Positions 25,901 through 36,576 are shown, numbered from the stretch's first letter. The stretch: DNA of 64,000 nucleotides from Lytechinus pictus (GCF_037042905.1 NC_087259.1:25387501-25451500); one strand, 5' to 3'. Numbers and translations are program-made. Notes: generated by a model not told the origin, from the letters alone.

Positions 25901-28900
25901 TTTTCCAGCTTTGAAAACATACATGGACATGTATAAGCAAATTTACCTTTTTTGACTTTCGACTTGTATCGACGGCAACATCACCGGCAGAATGCGATCC
26001 ACCTATGGCAAGAAAGTGAATATTATCAAGATTTATTCCTTGAATAGTAGTAATAAGATAATAATTAGTCCTACTCAATTACTTCAATTAGATCTTTTTA
26101 TTTCCTGATCTGAAAAATTACCAATAACATTTCATTTTCATTTCACTTATTTCCATTTTCAACATTTACATTTTTTTTTCGTACAATAATACAGATATTT
26201 AAGCAATGAAACATAACAAAAAATTTTGTACAAATATTATAGTTTTGATTATCATATTAGCAGGTTGGAAATTGAGGAAATAGTATAGACAAATCAAAGC
26301 AAAAAAAAACACACAAAATGACAACTTTAGCAAAACACCAGTTAAAAGAAAATAATAGGAAAAAGATTAAAATAGAAATAGAAAATGATCATGAGAAATT
26401 AAAGGTCTCTAGAATCTTGCCCCAGCACTCACAACAGATTTCGTTGATCAACGGGAATTTACAGAAAAACGAAGGGACTGCATAGTGTACGATAAGGATA
26501 TCCATGTTTCGTTTAAAAAAGTATGGGAGTTTGAGTGATGAAGAGTTAAGTCAATTAGTGATTACCTTGGAGAAACTTGTTTTATTTAAATTCAAAAGAG
26601 CTTAAGCTTGGGAATTCTTTTATGTTGTTATGAATAATGTCTCTGAGCCCTGGGCCTTTGAAAGTAGATTAATTTTACAAGGATGTTCCGGGGTAGTGGT
26701 AGATGAAATTCATCAGATTGACGTGTTGGATATTTGTGAACAGCTTTGTTTTTGTTATATGACGAATTAACGATTGGTGTTAGCATATTATTGCTTAATT
26801 GATACATGAATTTACCTAGGTTACAGTGATATGTTTTAATTTTCAAAATTTTATTTTTGAAAAACAAGTGATCTGTATGGGATCTCCAGGATAAGTTAGA
26901 AATAACAACGCCTTCTTCTGTAAGAGTAATATTCTATCTAGGCAAGATGTGTGTACTTCCCCAGACAATCGTCCCGTAATTTAAATAAGGTAAAGTTAAT
27001 GTTGAGTAAAGCATTTGTTAGGGAGGAAGTTGGAAGTTAAAAAAAATAGCCTTATTGATAATACTGATATTGCTCGAAATTGTACGACATATAGATTCAA
27101 TATGTGTTTTCCTGGATAATTTGCTGTCTATTATGCGGGCTATTATGAGACCTAAACAAATTCTTGTGGCAACGGCTTCAATATCTATATTATCCAATTT
27201 GATATTGAATGGTAAATGTTCTAAAGAATTGCTAAAATGGCTTACGAACAAACTCACCAACAACAAGGACAGTCTTGTCAGCGTAATTGTCTGCTTTCCT
27301 GTAATCATTACTATGTAGGATCTCTCCTTGGAATTCATCCTGACCCGGGTAGGTTGGAATCTTTGACTGGCTAAACATACCCGTACACACCATGACTGCA
27401 TCAAATATATCAGTACTCTCTCCCCCAGGTCCTTCGGTGGTGACCGACCACCTTCCTGTCGTATCATAGTCATCGGCTTCTTCAACCTTCAGAACTTTGG
27501 TGTGAAATCGTATGTGCTTGATGAGGTCGAAGTGTTCGGCGTAGTCTTCGTAGTACTTGCCTAACCGTTTACCGGGGATATAAGGTGGGCAGTCCTTTGG
27601 AAAGGGGTAGTCACTGTAGCACATCATTTCTTTGCTAGAGTTGGTTACTAGTGCGTGATAGAGGGCACTCTCTTCATGACTGGTCCTCACTTCGTCTCTG
27701 AACACCCAGACGCCACCTGAGAAAGCAGCATTTGATAAACAGAGGCGATAGAGCCTTGTTAATTTGCCAGTAACTATTACGTGAACAACACTTGCAAATG
27801 AAACGACTTCGCACTGATGAATTATTGAGTGAAAAGAAGCTGCACTGTTTTGACAGCCGATCACAAAATCTTTTAACTTTGTCAGTTTTCCCGTCACAAA
27901 ACAACCCAATTTCCCATCGTAATTAACTATGGAACGCGGAAAGGCTAAAATTTGATCACTGTCACTTTTGATTTGATGGACCTCCGTACCAGCCATCATC
28001 AAATCAAGTGCAGCCATCAGTAAATCAAAAGTGGCCATCATCATATCAATTTTCAGCATCATATCCCTCTGTACCAGCCATCATCAAATCAGTTTCTAAC
28101 ATCAAATCAATGTTGTCCTTTCGGCGTTCCTGATGTGCGCGCCAAAAGGACACCTGTAAGTTGATGGCAGCCACTTTTTATTTGATGACGGTTACTTTTG
28201 ACTTGATGACGGCCACTTTTTACTTGCTTTTTATTTGATGACGGTTACTTTTGACTTCATGACGGCCACTTTTGACTTGATGGCGGCTGCTTTTGATTCG
28301 ATGATGGCTGCTTTTGATTTGATGATGGCTGCTTTTGATTCGATAGTGGCCACTTTTGATTTGATGATGGCTGCTTCTGATTTGATGATGGTTGCTTTTG
28401 ATTCGATAGTGGCCACTTTTGAACTGATGATGGCCACTTTAGATTTGATGATGGTCACTTTCAATTTTTTTATCGCTTTTCATTTGATGGTCACTTTTTG
28501 TTTGATGGTCACTTTTTATTTGATCACTTAATTTGATGGTCACTTTTTATTTGATGGTCACTTTTTATTTGATGGTCACTTTTCATTTGATGGTCACTTT
28601 TCATTTGATGGTCGCTTTTAATTTGATGGGCACCTTTTATTTGATGATCACTTATTTGATGGTCACTTTTAATTTGATGGTCACTTTTAATTTGATCATC
28701 AATTCTTATTTGATGGTCACTTTTAATTTGATGGTCGCTTTTTATTTAATGGTCACTTTTTATTTGATGGTCACTTTAAATTTGATGGTCACTTTTTATT
28801 TGATGGTCATTTTTAATTTGATGCTCAGTTTTTATTTGATGGTCACTTTTAATTTGATGGTCGCTTTTTTGTTGCTCACTTTTTATTTGATGGTCACTTT

Positions 28901-31900
28901 TTATTTGATCATCACTTTTTATCTGATCATCACTTCTTTGACGGTCACTTTTTATTTGATGGTCACTTTTTATTTGATGCTCACTTTTCATTTTATGCTC
29001 ATTTTTCATTTGATGCTCACTTTTAATTTGATGATAGATTTTTATTTGATGGTCACTTTTTATTTGATGGTCAATTTTTACTTGATGGTCGCTTTTAATT
29101 TGATGGGCACCTTTTATTTGATGATCACTTATTTGATGGTCACTTTTAATTTGATGGTCACTTTTAATTTGATGGTCACTTTTAATTTGATCATCAATTC
29201 TTATTTGATGGTCACTTTTAATTTGATGGTCGCTTTTTATTTAATGGTCACTTTTTATTTGATGGTCACTTTAAATTTGATGGTCACTTTTTATTTGATG
29301 GTCATTTTTAATTTGATGGTCACTTTTCATTTGATGGTCACTTTTCATTTGATGGTCACTTTTCATTTGATGGTCACTTTTCATTTGATGGTCGCTTTTA
29401 ATTTGATGGGCACCTTTTATTTGATGATCACTTATTTGATGGTCACTTTTAATTTGATGGTCACTTAATTTGATCATCAATTCTTATTTGATGGTCACTT
29501 TTAATTTGATGGTCACTTTTAATTTGATCATCAATTCTTATTTGATGGTCACTTTTAATTTGATGGTCGCTTTTTATTTAATGGTCACTTTTTATTTGAT
29601 GGTCGCTTTTTATTTAATGGTCACTTTTAATTTGATGGTCGCTTTTTTGTTGCTCACTTTTTATTTGATGGTTACTTTATATTTGATGCTCATTTTTTAT
29701 TTGATGATCACTTTTTATTAGATGATCACTTTTTATTTGATCATCACTTCTTTGACGGTCACTTTTTATTTGATGGTCACTTTTTATTTGATGCTAACTT
29801 TTTATTTGATGCTCACTTTTAATTTGATGGTCGCTTTTTATTTGATGGTTATTTTTTATTTGATGGCTACTTTAAATTTGATGATCACTTTTTATTTGAT
29901 GATTACTTTTTATTTGATCGTCACTTCTTCTTTGATGGTCACTTTTCTTTTGATCGTCGCTTTTCATTTGATCATCACAATTTAAGTTGATGGTTTCGGC
30001 ATTCCATACATGGTCGCTTTATATTTGATGGTCGCTTTTCATTTGATCGTCGCTTTTATTTGATCGGCACTTTTCATTTGGTCGTCGCTTTTCATTTGAT
30101 CATCACTTTTTACAGTACGTGCGCATAAACGTGTCGCAGTGAGCATGCACTGAGCAAATCCTCATGTACGTATAGCTAGCGCGCTCTTTTTGCTTCCGAG
30201 AATTGAAGTGCAGGTGCATATATATGAATCTATTGATCGTGAAAAAATAAATCTGGAAAATGGAGGGTATACTTAATAGTTTAGGGATGCCTCAATCAGT
30301 TATTAACAACTTTCAACGGGAAGGGGTAAGTTGAAGTTAGAATTTACTTAGATCTAGACCTACGCTTTAGATCTAACTTTGTTTGTCTATTTTGTTGGTG
30401 TGAAACGGTACTACAGGCCTTGGCCTAGGCCCTACTCCCTCACAACATTGTCACTGGGGCGTTGCACTGGGGCCTATGCTCTAGTATAGACCGGCTAGGC
30501 TAGGGCCCTATCTATAAGTGTCACTAGGCCTAGTCACTAATAAGCCTAGACCAACCTGACTCCATTGTTGAGAACTGTGCTAGTAACTTAGTGTTAGAGC
30601 CAGAGGCTACACACGAAACCCATGCAAATGCAGAAAAAATACAGTTAGTGTTCAGTTCTTAAATATTTTCAGATCTCTAGACCCTAATAATATTAATTTT
30701 AGCTGATGATTGGCATTGCCCATTTTGCAAATGCAGCGCGGCGGGGGCAGAGGGAGGGGGTAACACTAACGAGTAACGTTGAGTCTTATCCATTGTAGTT
30801 ATACACTCAAGCCTAGCGCCTATAACATACAGTTCAATTGTTACTGTTAACCCCCTACCCTCTACTCCTGCCCCCGTTGTGTTGAAGAAAACCTTTTTTT
30901 TTTTTTTTTTTTTTTTGCTATAGGCTATTCATATTTATATATATATATATATAAACAAGGCCATAGATATGAATAACAACAAACCGAGTCGCCCTTTTCC
31001 AAAACTCCCAACCCCCCTCCCCCCAGAAAATTTGTTGCGTCTATTATTGGGCTTATTTTCTTTTTACCCAAAATTAAGGGGGGGGGGCTGCGTGCGCAAC
31101 CTCCCAACCCCCTTGGCGACGGTCATGCAGTTGACCCACAGAAATTTAGAAAATTTATATTTTTCTTGCAAAAATGCATAAAATTTACAAAAAATTGTGC
31201 AACAAATCCTTCAAGTTCTGCTCGATTGCTTCGCTCCCTCACTTTCGAATAGGGTCTATTTTTGAAAATTGCAAGAGTTTTTAACAATGATGGGATGAGG
31301 ATGTTTTAAACACTCTATCAAAAGTAGGTTCAATTTTGCACCTTTACCAATGTCACACCTGGAACACATTTAATGATGCAAATTTGCACCTTTCAGAAAA
31401 ATAGGTGCAATTAAGCTGTACCTTTTAAGGTGATTTCTTTTCTGAAAGGTGCAAATTTGCATCATTAAATGTGTTCCAGGTGTGACATTGGTAAAGGTGC
31501 AAAATTGAACCTACTTTTGATAGAGTGTTTAAAACATCCTCATCCCATCATTGTTAAAAACTCTTGCAATTTTCAAAAATAGACCCTATTCGAAAGTGAG
31601 GGAGCGAAGCAATCGAGCAGAACTTGAAGGATTTGTTGCACAATTTTTTGTAAATTTTATGCATTTTTGCAAGAAAAATATAAATTTTCTAAATTTCTGT
31701 GGGTCAACTGCATGACCGTCGCCAAGGGGGTTGGGAGGTTGCGCACGCAGCCCCCCCCCTTAATTTTGGGTAAAAAGAAAATAAGCCCAATAATAGACGC
31801 AACAAATTTTCTGGGGGGAGGGGGGTTGGGAGTTTTGGAAAAGGGCGACTCGGTTTGTTGTTATTCATATCTATGGCCTTGTTTATATATATATATATAA

Positions 31901-34900
31901 ATATGAATAGCCTATAGCAAAAAAAAAAACAAAAAAAAAAGGTTTTCTTCAACACAACGGGGGCAGGAGTAGAGGGTAGGGGGTTAACAGTAACAATTGA
32001 ACTGTATGTTATAGGCGCTAGGCTTGAGTGTATAACTACAATGGATAAGACTCAACGTTACTCGTTAGTGTTACCCCCTCCCTCTGCCCCCGCCGCGCTG
32101 CATTTGCAAAATGGGCAATGCCAATCATCAGCTAAAATTAATATTATTAGGGTCTAGAGATCTGAAAATATTTAAGAACTGAACACTAACTGTATTTTTT
32201 CTGCATTTGCATGGGTTTCGTGTGTAGCCTCTGGCTCTAACACTAAGTTACTAGCACAGTTCTCAACAATGGAGTCAGGTTGGTCTAGGCTTATTAGTGA
32301 CTAGGCCTAGTGACACTTATAGATAGGGCCCTAGCCTAGCCGGTCTATACTAGAGCATAGGCCCCAGTGCAACGCCCCAGTGACAATGTTGTGAGGGAGT
32401 AGGGCCTAGGCCAAGGCCTATAGTACCGTTTCACACCAACAAAATAGACAAACAAAGTTAGATCTAAAGCGTAGGTCTAGATCTAAGTAAATTCTAACTT
32501 CAACTTACCCCTTCCCGTTGAAAGTTGTTAATAACTGATTGAGGCATCCCTAAACTATTAAGTATACCCTCCATTTTCCAGATTTATTTTTTCACGATCA
32601 ATAGATTCATATATATGCACCTGCACTTCAATTCTCGGAAGCAAAAAGAGCGCGCTAGCTATACGTACATGAGGATTTGCTCAGTGCATGCTCACTGCGA
32701 CACGTTTATGCGCACGTACTGTAAAAAGTGATGATCAAATGAAAAGCGACGACCAAATGAAAAGTGCCGATCAAATAAAAGCGACGATCAAATGAAAAGC
32801 GACCATCAAATATAAAGCGACCATGTATGGAATGCCGAAACCATCAACTTAAATTGTGATGATCAAATGAAAAGCGACGATCAAAAGAAAAGTGACCATC
32901 AAAGAAGAAGTGACGATCAAATAAAAAATAACCATCAAATAAAAAGCGACCATCAAATTAAAAGTGAGCATCAAATAAAAAGTTAGCATCAAATAAAAAG
33001 TGACCATCAAATAAAAAGTGACCGTCAAAGAAGTGATGATCAAATAAAAAGTGATCATCTAATAAAAAGTGATCATCAAATAAAAAATGAGCATCAAATA
33101 TAAAGTAACCATCAAATAAAAAGTGACCATCAAATAAAAAGTGACCAACAAATAAAAAGTGACCATCAAATAAAAAGTGACCAACAAAAAAGTGACCATC
33201 AAATTAAAAGTGACCATCAAATAAAAAGTGACCAACAAAAAAGTGACCATCAAATTAAAAGTGACCATCAAATAAAAAGTGACCATCAATAAAAAGCGAC
33301 CATCAAATAAAAAGTGAGCATCAAATGAAAAGTGAGCATCAAATAAAAAGTGACCATCAAATAAAAAGTGACTGTCAAAGAAGTGATGATCAGATAAAAA
33401 GTGATGATCAAATAAAAAGTGACCATCAAATAAAAAGTGACCATCAAATAAGTGATCATCAAATAAAAGGTGCCCATCAAATTAAAAGCGACCATCAAGT
33501 AAAAATTGACCATCAAATAAAAAGTGATCATCAAATAAAAATCTATCATCAAATTAAAAGTGAGCATCAAATGAAAAATGAGCATAAAATGAAAAGTGAG
33601 CATCAAATAAAAAGTGACCATCAAATAAAAAGTGACCGTCAAAGAAGTGATGATCAGATAAAAAGTGATGATCAAATAAAAAGTGACCATCAAATTTAAA
33701 GTGACCATCAAATAAAAAGTGACCATTAAATAAAAAGCGACCATCAAATTAAAAGTGACCATCAAATAAGAATTGATGATCAAATTAAAAGTGACCATCA
33801 AATTAAAAGTGACCATCAAATAAGTGATCATCAAATAAAAGGTGCCCATCAAATTAAAAGCGACCATCAAATGAAAAGTGACCATCAAATGAAAAGTGAC
33901 CATCAAATAAAAAGTGACCATCAAATAAAAAGTGACCATCAAATTAAGTGATCAAATAAAAAGTGACCATCAAACAAAAAGTGACCATCAAATGAAAAGC
34001 GATAAAAAAATTGAAAGTGACCATCATCAAATCTAAAGTGGCCATCATCAGTTCAAAAGTGGCCACTATCGAATCAAAAGCAACCATCATCAAATCAGAA
34101 GCAGCCATCATCAAATCAAAAGTGGCCACTATCGAATCAAAAGCAGCCATCATCAAATCAAAAGCAGCCATCATCGAATCAAAAGCAGCCGCCATCAAGT
34201 CAAAAGTGGCCGTCATGAAGTCAAAAGTAACCGTCATCAAATAAAAAGCAAGTAAAAAGTGGCCGTCATCAAGTCAAAAGTAACCGTCATCAAATAAAAA
34301 GTGGCCGTCATCAAGTCAAAAGTAACCGTCATCAAATAAAAAGTGGCTGCCATCAACTTACAGGTGTCCTTTTGGCGCGCACATCAGGAACGCCGAAAGG
34401 ACAACATTGATTTGATGTTAGAAACTGATTTGATGATGGCTGGTACAGAGGGATATGATGCTGAAAATTGATATGATGATGGCCACTTTTGATTTACTGA
34501 TGGCTGCACTTGATTTGATGATGGCTGGTACGGAGGTCCATCAAATCAAAAGTGACAGTGATCAAATTTTAGCCTTTCCGCGTTCCATAATTAACCGGGT
34601 GGCTTCGTTAGTTCGGTTTGAGCACCTAGTAAATGGGGGAGAGGGCGTTCCGACAACCAACAATTTGCTATTTTTCTAACCGTTTAATTTCAGCTTCCCC
34701 TTTCTTTTTATAGCCGTTTTATAGACTTTTTTAAATTTCTATACAACGTAAAATTTATCCATTTAGATTTATCTATATTGGGATAGTAGATGAAATTGCG
34801 GTTTCACAATAAGAAGCACATTATAATTTTTATTGACTTACCAACTCTGTCTTCTCTCTCGAAGCATACTGGTTCAAATCCCTCTTCAAGACATGTTTTT

Positions 34901-34956
34901 ATCGAAACCAAACCGCTCACTCCAGCCCCTATCACAGCAACTTTTTTGACAGCCAT
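13953..34956 (-). CDS. Flavin-containing monooxygenase, complete, seven coding exons
   Basis: FMOs use FAD and NADPH to oxygenate soft N and S nucleophiles, usually at the ER membrane. Coding exons (minus strand, in order): 34842-34956, 27258-27716, 25947-26002, 23446-23678, 16292-16452, 14748-14992, 13953-14270. All introns are GT-AG and phases join exactly to 1587 nt, 528 residues, the normal family length. Landmarks: FAD-binding GAGVSG at 10-15; FMO signature [11 protein letters not shown] at 167-177; NADP-binding [10 protein letters not shown] at 190-199, where the usual third-position glycine of GxGxxG is serine; YATGY at 324-328; a C-terminal hydrophobic tail at about 508-527 that fits an ER anchor. 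The start has an in-frame TAA two codons upstream and A at -3, G at +4. A good acceptor at 35035 suggests a 79-nt 5' UTR on exon 1 and a separate upstream leader exon. Introns are 7125, 1255, 2268, 6993, 1299 and 477 bp; most of the length is transposon. Which FMO subfamily is not determined. Confidence 0.93.
14352..14545. mobile_element. MITE fragment, GCTCCGGTGACAAT family, in FMO intron 6
   Basis: Begins TGGTTCCATGACATTCGCTC and shares its left 150 bp with a longer copy at 19340-19563 (GGTTCCATGACATTTGCTCC ... GAGCAGATGTCGTGTCACC). The right end here is diverged. Confidence 0.5.
15620..16229. mobile_element. Foldback MITE, family M2, copy 2, in FMO intron 5
   Basis: Begins TAAAGGGATGGTCCAGGCTG and ends CAGCCAGGACCATTCCTTTA. 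The halves form long inverted repeats around GAGCAAAATGCTGAAAAT. It lies 62 bp from the donor of exon 5 (16291). Confidence 0.8.
17388..18300 (+). pseudogene. L1/Tx1-type LINE ORF1 relic in FMO intron 4
   Basis: The frame ending at 17848 has a coiled-coil stretch (heptad-like E/K/L-rich, with [19 protein letters not shown]) followed by [15 protein letters not shown], which resembles the RRM-like start of L1-type ORF1 proteins. After a frameshift near 17780-17800, further ORF1-like pieces appear in other frames, including [17 protein letters not shown] and FRSGTRL at about 17948-18040. A 61-bp tandem duplication (period 17388 to 17449) puts the N-terminal part out of phase. It is non-functional and opposite in strand to FMO. 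Confidence 0.65.
18359..18507. mobile_element. Small palindromic MITE in FMO intron 4
   Basis: About 150 bp. Left end GGGTCTGTTGCTGAAAGAGT is the imperfect reverse complement of the right end ACTCTATCTGCAACGGGCCC. Confidence 0.5.
19340..19563. mobile_element. MITE, GCTCCGGCGACAAT family, nested
   Basis: Begins GGCATGGTTCCATGACATTT and ends GTGTCACCGCTGGC, with GACAATTGCTCC near the left end and GGAGCAATTGTC near the right end as inverted pieces. Related to 14352-14545. Confidence 0.55.
20780..21860. repeat. Degenerate satellite-like tandem repeat, about 170-190 bp units
   Basis: About six diverged units, each with the order CCTTGTAACTTGTCC, TTACTTGACCCTTTAAACCA, ATCATATACCCCAGG, AACAAACTATGTCAG, AGCCATTTTAGACTCC and TGGAAGCCATCTTGGATTTT. 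Similar AGCCATCTTGGATT pieces extend more loosely from 19.1 to 22.0 kb. Unit length is near nucleosomal repeat length, though that may be chance. Confidence 0.65.
23752..24190. repeat. Palindromic repeat rich in CGTACGAT/ATCGTAGG motifs, FMO intron 3
   Basis: TTGGTCTACGATCATCGT on the left is an imperfect inverted match of ACAATGACCGTAGTAAA on the right, with many short CGTAGG and TACGAT pieces in both orientations between. It probably is a MITE; the ends are approximate. Confidence 0.4.
24275..24846. mobile_element. MITE with CCACTTCCATTCACGAGTGG ends, FMO intron 3
   Basis: About 570 bp. The left end runs GGGGCCACTT, GAGTGGATAC, GCGCGACCA; the right end mirrors it with GGTCGCGCATGGTATCCACT and AAGTGGCCCCCC. 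The interior repeats CCCTTAACAAGTATTGG-like pieces. Confidence 0.65.
24947..25531. repeat. Tandem array of GTAACATAAA foldback units, FMO intron 3
   Basis: Four tandem units of about 130-178 bp, the last truncated. Full units open near GGCCCCGTAACATAAA and close with the mirror TTATGTTACGGGGCC; they are linked by CTGTCTTAATGGAGAAACTT. It looks like a MITE that amplified in tandem. Confidence 0.7.
26590..27235 (-). pseudogene. CR1/L2-type LINE RT 3' fragment in FMO intron 2
   Basis: Two minus frames match the C-terminal part of the intact LINE at 47.5 kb: one with [18 protein letters not shown] and [13 protein letters not shown] (about 27018-27235), the other with [20 protein letters not shown] and [13 protein letters not shown] (about 26650-26865). 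Stops and frameshifts separate them. It runs in the same direction as FMO and ends about 20 bp from the exon 2 donor. Confidence 0.65.
27928..31400 (+). repeat. Left arm of the foldback element
   Basis: 3473 bp. Order from outside: about 230 bp with scattered TTTGAT pieces, tandem-repeat domain to about 29990, then an inner domain ending CACCTTTCAGAAAA at 31400. Near-identical in inverted orientation to 31438-34589. Visible differences in the inner domain are few, for example C/T in GTACTACAGG (30415) and a poly-T tract (30893-30916) that is interrupted in the other arm. Confidence 0.9.
28170..29990 (+). repeat. 18/21-bp tandem repeats, left arm outer domain
   Basis: The outer part (28250-28460) is built on a 21-bp unit, TTTGATTTGATGATGGCTGC plus one base. 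The inner part is built on an 18-bp unit, ATTTGATGGTCACTTTTT. Both lengths are multiples of three, so long frames stay open on both strands: a six-residue LMVTFY period on plus and DHQIKS on minus. Higher-order blocks recur, for example around ATCATCAATTCTTATTTGAT. Confidence 0.9.
31401..31437. other. Central spacer of the foldback element
   Basis: 37 bp not shared between arms, starting ATAGGTGCAATTAAGC. Pairing of the arms begins directly at 31400 and 31438. Confidence 0.85.
31438..34589 (-). repeat. Right arm of the foldback element
   Basis: 3152 bp, the inverted copy of the left arm. It is 321 bp shorter, mostly because its tandem domain (about 32850-34370) has fewer units; 18 units of 18 bp would be 324 bp. 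It also has its own unit variants, such as the GTGACCAACAAAAAAG pieces near 33150-33240. Confidence 0.9.
32850..34370 (-). repeat. 18/21-bp tandem repeats, right arm outer domain
   Basis: Mirror of the left-arm array, 18-bp unit AAAAAGTGACCATCAAAT on the plus strand, changing to the 21-bp unit with GCAGCCATCATCAAATC near 34020-34200. Confidence 0.9.
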
Positions 34957-35895
34957 GCTTTATTCGATACAGGAAAAATTTCCAGTAGACACTGATTCCA
35001 AGATTTTGCGAGTTGTTCCCTCAGCTAAATCAACCTGTCATTAAAAAAGGCGAAAGAATAATAAAGTTATTCAAGCATTTATATAGGGTAGAGCGCTTTT
35101 CATTGAAATTAGTTGAAACATGCTCAAAGTGATTTACAATATAATAAAACATAGCAATTAATCAATTCTACTCTTACAGGGCTTACATGGGGTGTTACTG
35201 AGGAAACAAAAAGGCTCTTAGCTTGTTCAAAAATACTTATACGGAAGAACATGAACGGATGTTACTTCGGGAGATACTGAGGACAGTGAAGTTGTGCATG
35301 CTGGTTGACCCTTCTTGGAGTTCATTTTGTAGGAATTTGTAAACGAAGCGGGTCTGTTAGAGGACGTAATGTATAGTAAGATTGTAGGGTGGAGAAAACA
35401 AGCATTAAATGTATTATGGTGTCAGTTATTTATGGACATGTAAACAAACAATGCAATATTATATGAAATTCTTTATCGGAATGGTAAACTGTGAACTGAA
35501 GTTATTAGAACAATGGAGACATAATTATGATCAAACTTTCTGGCCATTGAGTTGATACGAGCTACACAATTCCGAATTCGTTGCAGTCTGTCTATGTCCG
35601 TATCATTAATATAGTCAAAAGATTCGGCTGATTCCACAGTGCAAGTTGTAAACACTGGAACAAGCTTTACAAGCTTTTGAGAAGCACTGCCAGCCAACGA
35701 GAAATTAAACGATCGATACTTTTTTCAGCAAGAACCAATGGAGTGGAGAATCATTTGAAGGATTTCTCACCGAGCTTTTGGCAGACCATTTTTTCCAAAA
35801 CCGTGTACAAAAACGTAAAAAATGCCATCTGATTGTGATTTTTTGCATGGTCACCCCTCTCCACACATACTTTCAAAACAGTTCCGCTGCCCGCC

Positions 35896-36290
35896 CCTGC
35901 TTGAGGGATTATTTAATAAGGAACAGGATAGTTTGTGGCATTCGAGATGACAGTCTACGAGAAATGCTGCTGAGAGAATCTTCGATGGACTTGGAGAAAT
36001 GTGTGAAAGCATGTCTGGCTCATGTACTCTCTATAGGCCACCTAGAACAGATGTCCTCGGGGGACCAACGCCAAGAAGTCTGCAGTGAACGAGGAGAAAA
36101 CCCAGCCAACAATCCAGTGTCAAATTTGTGAGCACAAACAAGAGAAAAGGAAAGAGGTGTCCAGCCGGCTATAGCAAGGAATGTTTCAAGGGTGCAGAGA
36201 AAATCAGGCACAAAAGGACAAGAAAAAAGACCAGATCAAAGCAGAAGCAATGTGTCTTCACTAGCAGTTTTCACCTGAGTGAACATGAAC
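35896..36290 (+). pseudogene. Gypsy-type (K02A2.6-like) gag relic
   Basis: The frame 35896-36131 carries NRIVCGIRDDSLREMLLRES and LEKCVKAC, typical of the gag core before the zinc knuckle in invertebrate Gypsy elements. In another frame the next part reads IQCQICEHKQEKRKE, then after a shift CPAGYSKECFKGAE, a degraded zinc-knuckle region. It is immediately preceded by a sequence (about 35775-35895) related to the MITE at 59904-60045. No protease, RT or LTR was seen. Confidence 0.6.
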
Positions 36291-36576
36291 AGTGAAAGTT
36301 GCCTACACAGACCTCTATACACTAGGGCATGTACAAAATGGCCAACTATATATACGTATGTTACTCAACCATAGTAATGCAACAATATTATACAAGAAAT
36401 ATCTTAAGAAACTTCAGCATTTTAAAACACAAAATCAATTTTTAAAGATCTATACATGTAATACAACCTGACAGTATACATACAGTATGTCTCCTCAAAA
36501 GCAAAGTAAATAGACAGAAATACTTTGAGAGTAGTTACATAGCACGTCAGCCATCAAGGCTTCACATCAAGAAAAA

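Larger units (their letters stand above)
27928..34589. mobile_element. 6.66-kb foldback (TU/FB-like) element in FMO intron 1
   Basis: Two long inverted arms (27928-31400 and 31438-34589) enclose a 37-bp spacer. The termini are a perfect 12-bp inverted repeat, TATGGAACGCGG and CCGCGTTCCATA. Direct repeats flank it: ATTAAC at 27922-27927 and 34590-34595, extendable to TAATTAAC (27920-27927 and 34588-34595) if the element is taken to end in CCA. Each arm has a terminal part, an outer domain of 18- and 21-bp tandem repeats, and an inner non-repetitive domain of about 1.4 kb. No protein of known function is coded. Sea urchin TU elements and Drosophila FB elements have this architecture; TU elements were described with tandem short repeats in outer domains and 8-bp flanking repeats. 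Identity with TU is not claimed, since unit sequence was not compared. Removing it leaves an FMO intron of about 460 bp. Confidence 0.88.

Noticed and set aside
28533..29468. 311-residue plus-strand frame made of LMVTFY-type repeats, and its partner 33286-33942 on minus
   Set aside because: Wholly explained by the 18-bp tandem units of the foldback arms; mirrored frames occur in the other arm and on the opposite strand. No domain, no splice context.
28170..29990. Regular short repeats considered as a CRISPR array
   Set aside because: Units are contiguous with no unique spacers, and the window is clearly from an animal genome.
27928..34589. Palindrome as an assembly artefact
   Set aside because: Not fully excluded, but a central spacer, arm-specific unit variants, a 321-bp arm length difference and flanking direct repeats argue for a real element.
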